Assembly (NCBI GenBank): GCA_030123765.1 | Contig: JASJXX010000009.1 | Location: forward strand, 1-47,686 | Length of the DNA stretch: 47,686 bases | Direction of reading: 5' to 3' | Origin: Actinomycetota bacterium | GTDB lineage: Bacteria > Actinomycetota > Acidimicrobiia > Spongiisociales > UBA5794 | In this document: positions 1-8,795 of the stretch, piece by piece | How positions within the stretch are numbered: position 1 is the stretch's first letter | Layout: every line of letters starts with the position of its first letter | Translations under genes and position numbers: made by a program | The notes under the pieces: generated by a model | Databases searched by the model: none | Told to the model about the DNA's origin: nothing | What the model saw: only the letters and a program-made list of their open reading frames with translations

Positions 1-1
1 G

Positions 2-75
2 TCGGGACGGCCGGACTTGAACCGGCGACCCCCAGTCCCCCAGACTGGTGCGCTACCAAACTGCGCCACGTCCCG
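2..75 (-). tRNA. tRNA-Pro (anticodon GGG)
   Basis: Read on the minus strand, this 74-base stretch folds into a full cloverleaf. It has a 7-bp acceptor stem (CGGGACG with CGTCCCG), a 4-bp D stem (GCGC/GCGC), a 5-bp anticodon stem (CCAGT/ACTGG) with loop CTGGGGG, and a 5-bp T stem (GCCGG/CCGGC) with TTC at the start of the T loop. The anticodon at positions 34-36 is GGG, so it decodes CCC and CCU proline codons. The discriminator base is A. The window ends one base past the gene, so whether CCA is encoded cannot be seen. Confidence 0.97.
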
Positions 76-119
76 CTCCGCGAGAGATTAGGAGCGGCAA
101 CCTCTCTAGCGGCCAGAGG

Positions 120-281
120 TCAGTTGAGGACGTACTTGTTGACTGCATCCACGACGCGCAGGATCAGGTAGAGCGCCCCGGCGCCAACAAGGAGGAGGAA
201 ACTCCAGGGCCACCCCGGATCGGGCTCTTCTCTCCCCTCCTCAGATCGTCGATCCTGTCCGTCATCGAGCGGGGAGGTCAT
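120..281 (-). CDS. small single-pass membrane protein, 53 aa
   Basis: This short ORF starts at an ATG that overlaps the carboxylase stop as ATGA, so it is the last, translationally coupled gene of the der/carboxylase operon before the tRNA. It ends in TGA at 120-122. The predicted 53-residue product has a charged N-terminal half rich in D, E and R, then one hydrophobic segment (about residues 25-41, beginning WPWSFLLLVG) and a short tail ending NKYVLN. I do not recognise a family. The coupling and the sensible topology argue that it is real. A membrane-tethered acidic peptide is all that can be said about function. Confidence 0.72.
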   Translation of the reverse strand: MTSPLDDGQDRRSEEGREEPDPGWPWSFLLLVGAGALYLILRVVDAVNKYVLN

Positions 282-1798
282 ACGGGAGGGACGCCGTGCC
301 TGCGGTCGGAGAAGAACCGATCCTTGCGAGCCGCGATGACGTATCTCCGGATCAACTCTTCTCGAAGGGCTGCCGGATCGATCACTGCGTCGATCACACC
401 CTCAGAAGCGAGGCGCATGAGGTCGACGTCCTCTTCATACTCGGAACGTTTCTCGTCGATGAACGCGGACCGCTCCGGTTCCTCGAGGCGCTCAATCGTA
501 TTGAAGTAGACCGCGTTCACCGCAGCGTCCGGGCCCATGACCGCGATTTCGGCTGTTGGCAAGGCGATGGTCGCGTCAGGCCGGAAACCGGGCCCAGAGA
601 ACGCATAGAGACCCGCTCCGTATGCCTTTCGGACGATGACGCAGATCCTCGGAACGGTCGATTCCGCCATTGCGGTGAGCATCTTGGCGCCGTGGCGGAT
701 GATGCCCTGCGCCTCGACCTCGCTGCCGATCATGAATCCAGGCACATCAGCGAGGAAGAGGAGCGGGATATTGAACGCGTCGCAGAGCCACATGAACCTG
801 GCTGCCTTGTCCGCGGAGTCAACGAAGAGCACACCACCGAGATGCGCTGGCTGGCTGGCCACAATCCCTATGGGCGCGCCGTTGAGCCTCGCGAAGCCGG
901 TGATGAGTTCCTTCGCGAAGAGGTGTTTCAGCGGGAAGAACGAGCCTTCGTCGACGAGCCCGTCAATGAAGTCGTGCATGTCGTATGCACCCTTGTCATC
1001 AGTGGGGAGCACTGTGGAGATGTCGGAGGCCTCCGCAGGCAATTCGGGTTCGTACTCGAGAGCGTGGACCCGGTAGTTGTCAGGGAGGTAGGTGAAATAT
1101 TCCTTGGCCCATTCGATTGCCTCCGCATCGGATGTCACGAGCGCGTCGCCACACCCCGACGTCTCGCAGTGCACTCTTGCGCCGCCCATCGCCTCGAGGG
1201 TTGTCTCCTCCCCGATGACTACCTGGGCCATCCTCGGTGACCCGAGATACATCGATGCCTGACCCTCCACCATCACGACGACGTCACAGAACGCGGGGAT
1301 GTACGCCCCCCCGGCTGCGGATGGACCGAAGAGACAGCAGATCTGGGGGACGCGGCCCGAGAGCCGAATCTGGTTGTAGAAGATCTTCCCCGCTCCCCTC
1401 CTCCCGGGGAAGAGGTCGACCTGGTCGGTGATGCGTGCGCCCGCAGAGTCGATGAGGAAGAAGACGGGGAGAAGCTCGTCATACGCGGACTCCAGGGCCC
1501 TGATCATTTTCTCTACGGTGACGCGGCCCCATGAGCCTGCCTTCACCGTCGGATCGTTCGCTATCACCATCACCGGCCTGCCGTCGACGCGGGCTCGGCC
1601 GGTTACGACGCCGTCTGCAGCGAGCACGTCGTCGTCGTTGCGGACGAGGAGTCCATCCTCGACAAAAGTTCCTGTATCGATAAGGAGATCGATCCGGTCG
1701 CGAACGAAGAGTTTCCCCTGTTCCCTGAGTTTCTCGTGGTAGCGCTGCGGACCTCCGCCGAGCGCGCGTTTGGTGGCGTCAGCGAGACGGTCATCCAT
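278..1798 (-). CDS. acyl-CoA carboxylase, carboxyltransferase (beta) subunit
   Basis: The 506-residue product matches the beta subunit of biotin-dependent acyl-CoA carboxylases (propionyl-, acetyl- or broad-specificity). These transfer the carboxyl group from carboxybiotin to an acyl-CoA in the cytoplasm. Two crotonase-like halves are visible. The N-terminal half carries DSAGARI near residues 117-123 and the glycine-rich SAAGGAYIPA near 160-169, which forms an oxyanion site. The C-terminal half carries RKAYGAGLYA near residue 390. Length is usual for the family. The ATG overlaps the der TAA by one base (TAATG). No biotin carboxylase or BCCP gene is nearby, so its alpha partner must lie elsewhere. 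Substrate cannot be assigned from sequence alone; methylcrotonyl-CoA specificity seems less likely. Confidence 0.93.
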   Translation of the reverse strand: MDDRLADATKRALGGGPQRYHEKLREQGKLFVRDRIDLLIDTGTFVEDGLLVRNDDDVLAADGVVTGRARVDGRPVMVIANDPTVKAGSWGRVTVEKMIRALESAYDELLPVFFLIDSAGARITDQVDLFPGRRGAGKIFYNQIRLSGRVPQICCLFGPSAAGGAYIPAFCDVVVMVEGQASMYLGSPRMAQVVIGEETTLEAMGGARVHCETSGCGDALVTSDAEAIEWAKEYFTYLPDNYRVHALEYEPELPAEASDISTVLPTDDKGAYDMHDFIDGLVDEGSFFPLKHLFAKELITGFARLNGAPIGIVASQPAHLGGVLFVDSADKAARFMWLCDAFNIPLLFLADVPGFMIGSEVEAQGIIRHGAKMLTAMAESTVPRICVIVRKAYGAGLYAFSGPGFRPDATIALPTAEIAVMGPDAAVNAVYFNTIERLEEPERSAFIDEKRSEYEEDVDLMRLASEGVIDAVIDPAALREELIRRYVIAARKDRFFSDRRHGVPPV

Positions 1799-3108
1799 TA
1801 GTGGCGGTTCCTCGTGCGAATCCTGATTGGTGTGCCCGTGAAGTCATGTCTCTCTCTGATTCGGTTCTCGATGAACCGAATGTAGTCGGTTCCGAGTTCA
1901 CCTCCTCGCACGAAGAGGACAAAGGTCGGTGGTTCGGTCTCGGCCTGGACGGCGTAGAGGATCTTCGGACGTCTGCCCCTGCGCGTCGGTGGAGGATGCG
2001 CCTCCTGGAGTGAGCGGACGAGGCGGTTTACCTCCGCCGCTGGAATCCGTCGTCTGCGGTGTTCGAGGACCATCCGAATGTACTTGGGCAACCGGTGGGT
2101 CCGTGCTCCGGTCAACGCGGACATTCGCAGAATCGGTGCCCAGTCGACGAAGGCGAGCCTGTCTGCAACGGAGTCCTCAGTCTCGAGCCGCTCCTCCTCG
2201 GTGAGCTCGTCCCATTTGTTGAGGATGAGGATCAGCCCGGCACCCGCGTTCGCGATCTCTTCGGCGAGACGCTGCTCCTGATGTGTGACACCCCGCTGAC
2301 CATCGATCATGAAGAGCACCACATCAGAGTTCCGAATGACGTCGTGCGCCCTTAGGACCGAGTAATAGTCGACATCCTCCTTGATCTTCGTCCGTCGTTT
2401 GATCCCCGCCGTGTCGATCACCTCGAAGTGCTCCCCATCGATCTTCACTACGAGGTTGATAGGGTCTCTCGTCGTGCCGGGAATCTCCGACACGAGTACG
2501 CGTTTGGTCCCCGCGAGCCGATTGAGCATCGTGGACTTGCCGACGTTCGGCCTTCCGACGATCGCGAGACTCGCGATCGTGTCTGGATCCCCCTCGCCGT
2601 CTAGATCCTGAGGCAGGGCCGCGACGAGCTGGTCGAGAAAATCTCCTGTGTTTCGGCCGGCGAGAGCAGACACGGGTATCGGGCTTCCGAGGCCAAGGCC
2701 CCAGAGATGAGTGAGGTCGGATTCGAGCGCAGGCGAGTCAACCTTGTTCGCCACGAGGAGATAGGGGACGGTGGAACGTTGCAGGATCCTGGCGATACCC
2801 ACGTCGTCGTCGGTGACCTGGGTAGTCGCGTCCGCTACGAAGATAACGAGATCGGCACCTGACACCGCAACTTCAGCCTGCTCCCGGATGTCAGAGGTGA
2901 GTTGTTCACTAGGTCGCGCCTCCCAGCCGCCGGTGTCGACGACGTGAAAGTGCGTGCCAGCCCACTCGGCGTCGAACTGCCTCCGGTCGCGCGTGACCCC
3001 GGGCTCAGGATTCGTCACTGCAGCCCTACGGCGCACAATGCGGTTGACGAGCGTGGACTTCCCGACGTTCGGCCGTCCCAGGATCACGACGATGGGCATC
3101 CTGCTCAT
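1798..3108 (-). CDS. der: ribosome-biogenesis GTPase Der (EngA)
   Basis: Der is a tandem GTPase needed for 50S ribosomal subunit maturation. Both G domains are intact. The first has the P-loop GRPNVGKST at residues 11-19, DTGG at 58-61 and NKVD at 121-124. The second has GRPNVGKST at 185-193, then DTAG and NKWD. A C-terminal KH-like domain follows, giving 436 residues, normal for the family. The start overlaps the upstream radical-SAM gene as ATGA. A second Met at residue 4 is an equally reasonable start. In Mycobacterium der also closes the cmk-side end of this conserved block (from memory). Confidence 0.97.
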   Translation of the reverse strand: MSRMPIVVILGRPNVGKSTLVNRIVRRRAAVTNPEPGVTRDRRQFDAEWAGTHFHVVDTGGWEARPSEQLTSDIREQAEVAVSGADLVIFVADATTQVTDDDVGIARILQRSTVPYLLVANKVDSPALESDLTHLWGLGLGSPIPVSALAGRNTGDFLDQLVAALPQDLDGEGDPDTIASLAIVGRPNVGKSTMLNRLAGTKRVLVSEIPGTTRDPINLVVKIDGEHFEVIDTAGIKRRTKIKEDVDYYSVLRAHDVIRNSDVVLFMIDGQRGVTHQEQRLAEEIANAGAGLILILNKWDELTEEERLETEDSVADRLAFVDWAPILRMSALTGARTHRLPKYIRMVLEHRRRRIPAAEVNRLVRSLQEAHPPPTRRGRRPKILYAVQAETEPPTFVLFVRGGELGTDYIRFIENRIRERHDFTGTPIRIRTRNRH

Positions 3109-4493
3109 CGTGCCGCTCCGACAAGTCCCCCAGCGGTGGCGGGGGCGACGACGACGGGCGCGGGCGCGGCATCGGCGACCCTGGCAAGGGGGACGTCATC
3201 GATGAAGGTGTCACCGGAGAGCGCTACATCAGGGATGACGTACGCGGCAGCAGGCTCTCTGTCTCGCACAATTGCGTTGATGATGTCTTCTCCAACCATA
3301 AGTCCGGCGACGGCGGTGTTGCCACCGAAAAACTCGTTCGGTACTGCAAGGAATCGAATCGGGCGCCCTGCGAGCCGCTCAAGCCTCTTCCTCACAGGTT
3401 CAAGCACGGTACTCCCATAGGCCCCTGTCACGACGACGAGCGGACCTGCTTCTGCGTGAGGATCCGGAGCCGTGTGTCGAATAGCCCGGTAACCCTCTGC
3501 CGGCGCTGCGGGCATGGATCGCCACTCCCCTGTGACGATAGGGGATGTCGAGCTTGAACCGTTCTCGAGGCGTTCAATCTCGTCATAGAACGCCCTGACC
3601 ATTCCAATGCCGTTCTCGTGTTGCTCGAATCCCTCGTAGTGCGAAGTTGGGGGAACCACGTGGCCCGCTGTCACGTAGAGCTCATCGGAGGCGTGAAAGG
3701 TACGTTTCCCGAGAAGCTCGAGAGAGCGCTCCTGCCAGTACTCGATGATCTCAATATCGCGGGCGGCTTCGCTCGGGGTGTGAACCCGCAAATGTTCTTC
3801 GCTGTTGTACTTGGAGAGTCCGAGGGGCACGATACCGAGCGTCGCGAGTCTCGGAAAGCGCGTGATCGTCTCAGCAAGTGTTCGCTCGAGCACGTCGCCG
3901 TTGTTCACATCGGGACACAGGACTACCTGTCCGTGCACGGTGATGTCGCCTTCGAGGAGAGCCTCGAGCCATCGCAAGCTAGTTGCACCCCGCCGGTTGC
4001 GCAGCATCGATGCACGAATGTCCGGATCCGTTGCATGGATCGAGACGTAGAGGGGGCCCAGGCGATCCTCGACGATTCTCGCCAAGTCGAGTTCGGTGAA
4101 CCGGGTGAGGGTCGTGAAATTGCCGTACAGGAACGACAACCGATAATCGTCGTCCTTGAGATACAGGGAGTGGCGCATGCCGGGTGGTAGTTGATAGATG
4201 AAACAGAAATCGCAGTGGTTGTCACACGTCTGGACGCGGTCGAAGATCGACGAGCCAAGTCTGAGCCCGATGGGCTCACCCTCCGCCTTCACGACCGTCT
4301 TCTCGAATCGCACGCCGTCGCGCTCCAACACGAAGACGGGGTCACTGTCATCGACGAGCTGCTGATACTCGATCACATCACTCGGTATCACCCCGTTGAT
4401 CGACACGAGCTCATCACCCGCTGCAAGGCCCGAGGCTGCAGCAGGTGTACCGGGAGCTACCTCGAGAAGGATGGGGAGCGACATAATGTGCAA
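3105..4493 (-). CDS. DUF512 radical-SAM protein with PDZ domain
   Basis: The 462-residue product belongs to the DUF512 group of putative Fe-S oxidoreductases. Residues about 1-70 form a PDZ-like domain (GLAAGDELVSINGV). A radical-SAM core follows with a C-x3-C-x2-C cluster motif at C90, C94 and C97 (CDNHCDFC). The DUF512 region fills the C-terminal half. The biochemical role is unknown, though members often sit beside der, as here, so a link to ribosome or RNA maturation is an inference. The ORF begins MHIM, and the internal Met at residue 4 could be the real start. It is transcribed away from ispH across a 53-base gap. Confidence 0.9.
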   Translation of the reverse strand: MHIMSLPILLEVAPGTPAAASGLAAGDELVSINGVIPSDVIEYQQLVDDSDPVFVLERDGVRFEKTVVKAEGEPIGLRLGSSIFDRVQTCDNHCDFCFIYQLPPGMRHSLYLKDDDYRLSFLYGNFTTLTRFTELDLARIVEDRLGPLYVSIHATDPDIRASMLRNRRGATSLRWLEALLEGDITVHGQVVLCPDVNNGDVLERTLAETITRFPRLATLGIVPLGLSKYNSEEHLRVHTPSEAARDIEIIEYWQERSLELLGKRTFHASDELYVTAGHVVPPTSHYEGFEQHENGIGMVRAFYDEIERLENGSSSTSPIVTGEWRSMPAAPAEGYRAIRHTAPDPHAEAGPLVVVTGAYGSTVLEPVRKRLERLAGRPIRFLAVPNEFFGGNTAVAGLMVGEDIINAIVRDREPAAAYVIPDVALSGDTFIDDVPLARVADAAPAPVVVAPATAGGLVGAAR

Positions 4494-4534
4494 GGTTACC
4501 CGTCGGGCTCGTAACAGCGGGTGCGCACGTCACC

Positions 4535-4540
4535 TAACCT
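4535..4540 (+). promoter_or_regulatory. candidate -10 element for a leaderless ispH transcript
   Basis: TAACCT lies 6 bases before the ispH ATG at 4547, with no Shine-Dalgarno sequence in between. A -10 this close would place the transcript start at or next to the ATG, which is common in actinobacteria. No convincing -35 was seen. The call is a motif match only. Confidence 0.35.
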
Positions 4541-4546
4541 GGCACC

Positions 4547-5593
4547 ATGGTAACCAAGGTCCTCCTCGCCGATCCCCGAGGTTTCTGCGCGGGCGTCGAG
4601 ATGGCGATCAAGTCACTCACCTGGATGGTGCAGGTATTCGAGCCCCCCGTGTACTGCTTCCACGAGATTGTCCACAACGGTGCCGTCGTGCACGCCTTCG
4701 AAGAAGCCGGCGTCATCTTCGTCGAGGATATCGATGAGGTGCCGGTCGGGCGCCCCGTGATGCTCTCTGCGCACGGGTCCGCGCCCGACGTCGTGACCGC
4801 AGCGACGGAGCGGTCCGCGGTGATGATCGATGCCGTCTGTCCACTGGTCACAAAGGTCCATCACGAGGTCAGGCGGCTGGCAGGGAGGGGCTACGAGATC
4901 ATCTACGTCGGGCACGAGGGTCACGACGAAGCGATCGGGGCGATCGCTGAGGCGCCAGGTTCAGCCCAGCTCGTCGATCCTCGGATCGGGCTCGACACGT
5001 TCGTTGCGAGCGAGGGCTCTCAGGTCGCATTGCTTGCCCAGACCACCCTCGGCCTCTACGAGTGGGAGGGCATTCTCGCCGATGCGAGAGAGCGTTTCCC
5101 GGATCTTTGGACGGCGCGAAAAAGTGATCTCTGCTACGCGACGACGAATAGGCAGGCCGCGATACAAGAACTCGCACTCCGCTCCGAGGTGCTTCTCGTG
5201 GTTGGTTCGGAGAACTCCTCGAATACGCAGGCACTGGTGCGGGTCGGGCACAATGCTGGTGTGCCCACGTACCGGGTCGACGGCGCTGACGACGTCGATG
5301 AGTCATGGCTCGACGGTATCGAGGTTGTTGGTGTGACGGCTGGAGCGTCGGCACCGGACAGGCGAGTGCAGAGAGTGATCGAGAGAATCGACCCGAGTGA
5401 GGGGTCCGAACTCGTGAAGGTCACCGCAGAGGACGAGTACTTTCCGCTCCCCCCTCAGCTACGACGTCTCATGGCTTCGCTGCAAGCGCTGGTCGAAGGG
5501 GGCTTCTCGTGCCGATCACCCGGCCAGGCTGGGCCGGTCGAGAATGACCGCGAGTTCACTGCAACCGAAGCACTCGCGATCATCGGAGTGTGA
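4547..5593 (+). CDS. ispH: 4-hydroxy-3-methylbut-2-enyl diphosphate reductase
   Basis: IspH is the last enzyme of the MEP pathway. It reduces HMBPP to IPP and DMAPP with a [4Fe-4S] cluster in the cytoplasm. The three cluster cysteines are present: C14 in GFCAGV, C98 in DAVCPLVTK and C196 in DLCYATTNRQ. The family motifs HEIVHN (39-44) and TTNRQ are also there. The length of 348 residues is slightly longer than the 310-330 usual for many bacteria, with the extra at the C-terminus. It is one of few plus-strand genes, divergent from the DUF512 gene and converging on cmk with an 8-base gap, so it is probably transcribed alone. Confidence 0.96.
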   Translation: MVTKVLLADPRGFCAGVEMAIKSLTWMVQVFEPPVYCFHEIVHNGAVVHAFEEAGVIFVEDIDEVPVGRPVMLSAHGSAPDVVTAATERSAVMIDAVCPLVTKVHHEVRRLAGRGYEIIYVGHEGHDEAIGAIAEAPGSAQLVDPRIGLDTFVASEGSQVALLAQTTLGLYEWEGILADARERFPDLWTARKSDLCYATTNRQAAIQELALRSEVLLVVGSENSSNTQALVRVGHNAGVPTYRVDGADDVDESWLDGIEVVGVTAGASAPDRRVQRVIERIDPSEGSELVKVTAEDEYFPLPPQLRRLMASLQALVEGGFSCRSPGQAGPVENDREFTATEALAIIGV

Positions 5594-5601
5594 GAAGCCG
5601 G

Positions 5602-6249
5602 TCAGACATCGGCGGATACGTACTGCAAGATCTCGTCAACGACCTCGTCGATAGAGAGTTCCGATGTGTCGATCACGACGGCGTCTTCGGCTGCACGGAG
5701 TGGTGAGGCCATCCTCGTCGAATCGGTGTGGTCCCGTGCCGAGATCTGTGCAGCTATCTCGGCGACGGTCTTACCGGATGCCTCTGCATCGCCGGCTCTG
5801 CGTTGAGCCCGTACGAGAGGGGTTGCGGAGAGATATATTTTCACTCGAGCGTCAGGGAATACGACGGTTCCGATGTCTCTGCCCTCCACGACCGCGTCGC
5901 CATCCTGGTCTGCTACCCAGCGGCGCTGCATCTCGACGAGTTGCGAGCGCACCCCCGCATGTGCGGAGACCGCGCTCACCTCATCGGTGACTTCTTCTGA
6001 TCGTACGTCGGACGCAACGGGCTCTCCGTCGAGCGTGATCCCGATCTCGGCGTAGCCGATGGTGTGCCGAGCAAGCACATCCAGGAGTTCGGTCTCGATG
6101 GTGACGTCTACTCCCTCACGAATTACGGCGAGAGTGGCCGCCCTGTACATGGCTCCGGTGTCGAGGTAGCTGATGCTGAGGATGTTCGCTACAGCTCTGG
6201 CCACGGTGCTCTTTCCGACACCGCTCGGGCCGTCGATGGTTATGACCAC
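5602..6249 (-). CDS. cmk: cytidylate kinase
   Basis: Cmk phosphorylates CMP and dCMP to the diphosphates with ATP. The P-loop GPSGVGKS is at residues 7-14, followed by YLDTGAMYRA, the signature that distinguishes CMP kinases. The central GRDIGTVVFPDA segment is also typical. Length is 215 residues, normal. Translation starts at a GTG inside the end of aroA, a 10-base overlap, so the two are coupled. With pyrG further up the same strand, this cluster supplies CTP and dCTP. Confidence 0.96.
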   Translation of the reverse strand: MVITIDGPSGVGKSTVARAVANILSISYLDTGAMYRAATLAVIREGVDVTIETELLDVLARHTIGYAEIGITLDGEPVASDVRSEEVTDEVSAVSAHAGVRSQLVEMQRRWVADQDGDAVVEGRDIGTVVFPDARVKIYLSATPLVRAQRRAGDAEASGKTVAEIAAQISARDHTDSTRMASPLRAAEDAVVIDTSELSIDEVVDEILQYVSADV

Positions 6250-7514
6250 GTCTTCTCCAATGTCGCGTAGAATTCCGGCCAGGACACTGCAGCAACGTCG
6301 GCATCAAGAATCGTCACTGGACCATCGGCGTACGCGGCCGCCGTGGCGGCAGCCATCGCGATGCGGTGGTCTCCTGCGGAGTCAACGGTCCCCCCCGCGA
6401 GGAACCCTGTTCCAACGACCGAGAACCCGTCCGGAGCGGTCTCGATTCCTCCTTGAAGTGCCGTGATCATTGCAGCAGTAGCCGCTATACGGTCAGACTC
6501 CTTCCTACGAAGCTCTGCGGCACCCCGCACGGTCGTGACGCCCTCGCCGTAGGCGGCGACGACGGCTACGAGAGGGAGCTCGTCGAGAGCCGAGGCGACA
6601 AGGGGGCCCTCGATGACGACGCCGTGCAAGGACCTCCCGCGTACGACCACGTCGCCAACCGGGTCCCCGCCAAGTGCGCCCGTGACGACCGCTTCGACCT
6701 CGGCACCCATCTCTTCCAGGATCTGCAGGAAACCGAGCCTGCCAGGGTTGAGAGAGATGGCTGGTGTCATCACCTGGGAACCGGGGCGGATCGCAGCGAG
6801 CGCCCACAGATACGCCGCGGAGGAGGGGTCGCCCGGGATGTCGTAGCTGGCAGGCTCGATCGGCCCCGGATGAATCTGATACCGAGTCGCGGCGACCCAC
6901 TTGCCGCGTCCGATCGACGCGAGCCACCGCTCGGTGTGATCCCGGAACCCCGGCGGCGAGTCGATGGTGGAATCCCCCTCAGCGTTCAGAGCGGCGAACG
7001 CGAATGCGGTACGTACCTGTGCCGATGCGAGGTCAATCGTTACGGAGGCACCGACGGGTCCCTCAGCACCACCGACCTGCAGAGGGGAAGTGCCATTTGT
7101 AGATGTTGCAAAGATGCCTCCAAGCGCACGAAGCGGCATGGCGAGTCGCCCCATTGGACGCTGTGTGAGGGAGGCGTCCCCGATCAATTCTGCTCTCACC
7201 GATGACGTCGATAGCGCACCAGCGAGGAGTCGCATCGTTGTTCCCGAGTTGCCGCAATCGACAGGAGTCTCGGGTGTATGCCAACCTTTGATCCCGGGTG
7301 AGCGAATCTCGTCACCCTTCACCACCACGCCGAGTTGGGAGAGTGCCCGGACGGTCGATGCAACGTCCTCTCCCGGGCCGAGGCCGGTCACGACGCTGTC
7401 TCCTTCCGCGATCGCGGCGAGGATGAGCGCCCTGTGGGAGAGGGATTTATCCCCCGGAACCTGTACGGATGCCAGAATCGGGTCTCCTGTCCCCTGCAGT
7501 GTCCGGTCAGCCAT
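6240..7514 (-). CDS. aroA: 3-phosphoshikimate 1-carboxyvinyltransferase (EPSP synthase)
   Basis: This enzyme joins shikimate-3-phosphate and phosphoenolpyruvate in the chorismate pathway. The phosphate-binding motif PGDKSLSHRA (K23) is near the N-terminus. DCGNSGTTMRL is near residue 90, and LRRKESDRI is in the C-terminal lobe. Length is 424 residues, as expected. The ATG overlaps the stop of the upstream pseudouridine synthase by 8 bases, and the 3' end overlaps cmk. All three are therefore in one tightly packed transcript. Confidence 0.96.
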   Translation of the reverse strand: MADRTLQGTGDPILASVQVPGDKSLSHRALILAAIAEGDSVVTGLGPGEDVASTVRALSQLGVVVKGDEIRSPGIKGWHTPETPVDCGNSGTTMRLLAGALSTSSVRAELIGDASLTQRPMGRLAMPLRALGGIFATSTNGTSPLQVGGAEGPVGASVTIDLASAQVRTAFAFAALNAEGDSTIDSPPGFRDHTERWLASIGRGKWVAATRYQIHPGPIEPASYDIPGDPSSAAYLWALAAIRPGSQVMTPAISLNPGRLGFLQILEEMGAEVEAVVTGALGGDPVGDVVVRGRSLHGVVIEGPLVASALDELPLVAVVAAYGEGVTTVRGAAELRRKESDRIAATAAMITALQGGIETAPDGFSVVGTGFLAGGTVDSAGDHRIAMAAATAAAYADGPVTILDADVAAVSWPEFYATLEKTWS

Positions 7515-8241
7515 TGGTTGCCTCAGGAGGTGATGACTGCTTGTAAATGTCCCGTACCTCGTCGAACGTCAATACGCGGTACTCGCCGGGTGCGAGGTTC
7601 CTGTCAGAGATGCCCGCGATGGTGGTTCGTACGAGGCGCTCGAGCTCAACTCCGATCGCAGCAAACATGCGCCTCAGTTCACGCTTGCGACCCTCCGTCA
7701 TAGTGATTTCGACGAGCGTCTTACCCCTGGAACTGTCAACTATGCGCGCTCTCTTGGCTCTGGCCACCCCGTCCTCGAGGTCGACCCCGTTTGTGAGTCG
7801 TCTGATCTGCTCGGTGGTGACTTCACCTCGGGCGAGCACGTGATACACCTTCTCGATCCCGTATCGCGGATGCGTGACGCGGAGCGCGAGGTCCCCATCA
7901 TTCGTCATGAGCATGAGCCCCTCCGAGTGGAGGTCGAGACGCCCCACCGGTTTTGTCACCGGCTCGCCAGGGACGAGGGATCGTACGGTCTCTCGTCCCT
8001 GGGGGTCAGACATCGTCGATACGACGCCTACCGGCTTGTAGAGCAACCAGGTGAGGAGAGCCGGGTCGAGAGGTATCTCCGCGCCATCGATCGCGATCGA
8101 GTCGCTCGACGGGTCTATTCGCTGGCCGACCGTCGCGACCTCGCCGTTGACGGTGACGCGACCTCTCTTGATCAATACATCCGCTCCCCTGCGCGAGGCG
8201 TACCCTGTGCGGGCGATTAACTTGTTAAGTCGTTCGATGAT
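7507..8241 (-). CDS. RluB/RsuA-family rRNA pseudouridine synthase, start codon non-canonical
   Basis: The protein has an N-terminal S4 RNA-binding domain and a RsuA/RluB catalytic domain with GRLDLHSEGLM (catalytic Asp), KVYHV and GRKRELRRM. It should make pseudouridine in rRNA. The only canonical start is a TTG at 8175, which would cut the S4 domain in half. The frame stays open upstream and encodes the missing conserved part (ERLNKLIARTGYASRR). No ATG, GTG or TTG precedes that part before an in-frame stop near 8303. The best candidates are two adjacent ATC codons at 8241 and 8238. I give the extended boundary; the first residue is uncertain. It overlaps scpB by about 25 bases. Confidence 0.88.
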   Translation of the reverse strand: MIERLNKLIARTGYASRRGADVLIKRGRVTVNGEVATVGQRIDPSSDSIAIDGAEIPLDPALLTWLLYKPVGVVSTMSDPQGRETVRSLVPGEPVTKPVGRLDLHSEGLMLMTNDGDLALRVTHPRYGIEKVYHVLARGEVTTEQIRRLTNGVDLEDGVARAKRARIVDSSRGKTLVEITMTEGRKRELRRMFAAIGVELERLVRTTIAGISDRNLAPGEYRVLTFDEVRDIYKQSSPPEATNG

Positions 8242-8795
8242 GCATCCGGTCGCATGGGGAGCTCGAGCGTCTCGACGATCTGAGCCGGCGGAACGTGATC
8301 AGCGAGAGGGGGAAGATCGGTGATCGATGCGACACCGAGTTTCTCCAGAAAGATGTCCGTTGTTCCGTACAGGACAGCTTGCCCTGGTCCTGGCGCACGA
8401 CCGATCTCGATGATGAGTCCGCGTCTCTCAAGTGTTTTGAGGGTCTGATCGGAGTCAACGCCTCTGATCTCGGTCACCTGGCCCCGGCTCACCGGCTGCT
8501 TGTATGCGACAACGGCCAGGGTCTCAACGGCGGCAGAGGAGATACGCTTGGCGCGGTCCGTGGCGGCGAAGCGCTCGAGGTAAGGCGCCGCGTCCGGATG
8601 CGTGTACAGGCGCCACGCCCCGGCAACGTTGCGAAGGACGATGCCTCTTCCCGATCCCAGGCTGACCGCAAGATCGCGAAGCGCAGCCTCGATGTCGGAC
8701 CTCGGTTGTTCGGTGACTTCGGCCAGCTCTTCGACGGTCACCGGCTCCTCGGCGACGAACAGAATCGCTTCGAGAATCGTTGCGGTGTCGGTCAT
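8217..8795 (-). CDS. scpB: segregation and condensation protein B
   Basis: ScpB is the winged-helix partner that, with ScpA and SMC, forms the bacterial condensin compacting newly replicated origins. The 192-residue product has the usual start (ILEAILFVAEEP) and the conserved VETLAVVAYKQPVSRGQV region near residues 90-107, with the second winged helix after it. The start overlaps the scpA stop as ATGA. The last codons overlap the extended frame of the pseudouridine synthase. Confidence 0.95.
   Translation of the reverse strand: MTDTATILEAILFVAEEPVTVEELAEVTEQPRSDIEAALRDLAVSLGSGRGIVLRNVAGAWRLYTHPDAAPYLERFAATDRAKRISSAAVETLAVVAYKQPVSRGQVTEIRGVDSDQTLKTLERRGLIIEIGRAPGPGQAVLYGTTDIFLEKLGVASITDLPPLADHVPPAQIVETLELPMRPDASSNDLTS

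Noticed and set aside
296-1240. long plus-strand ORFs opposite the carboxylase and other genes
   Set aside because: They are shadows of well-conserved minus-strand genes with no protein-like features.
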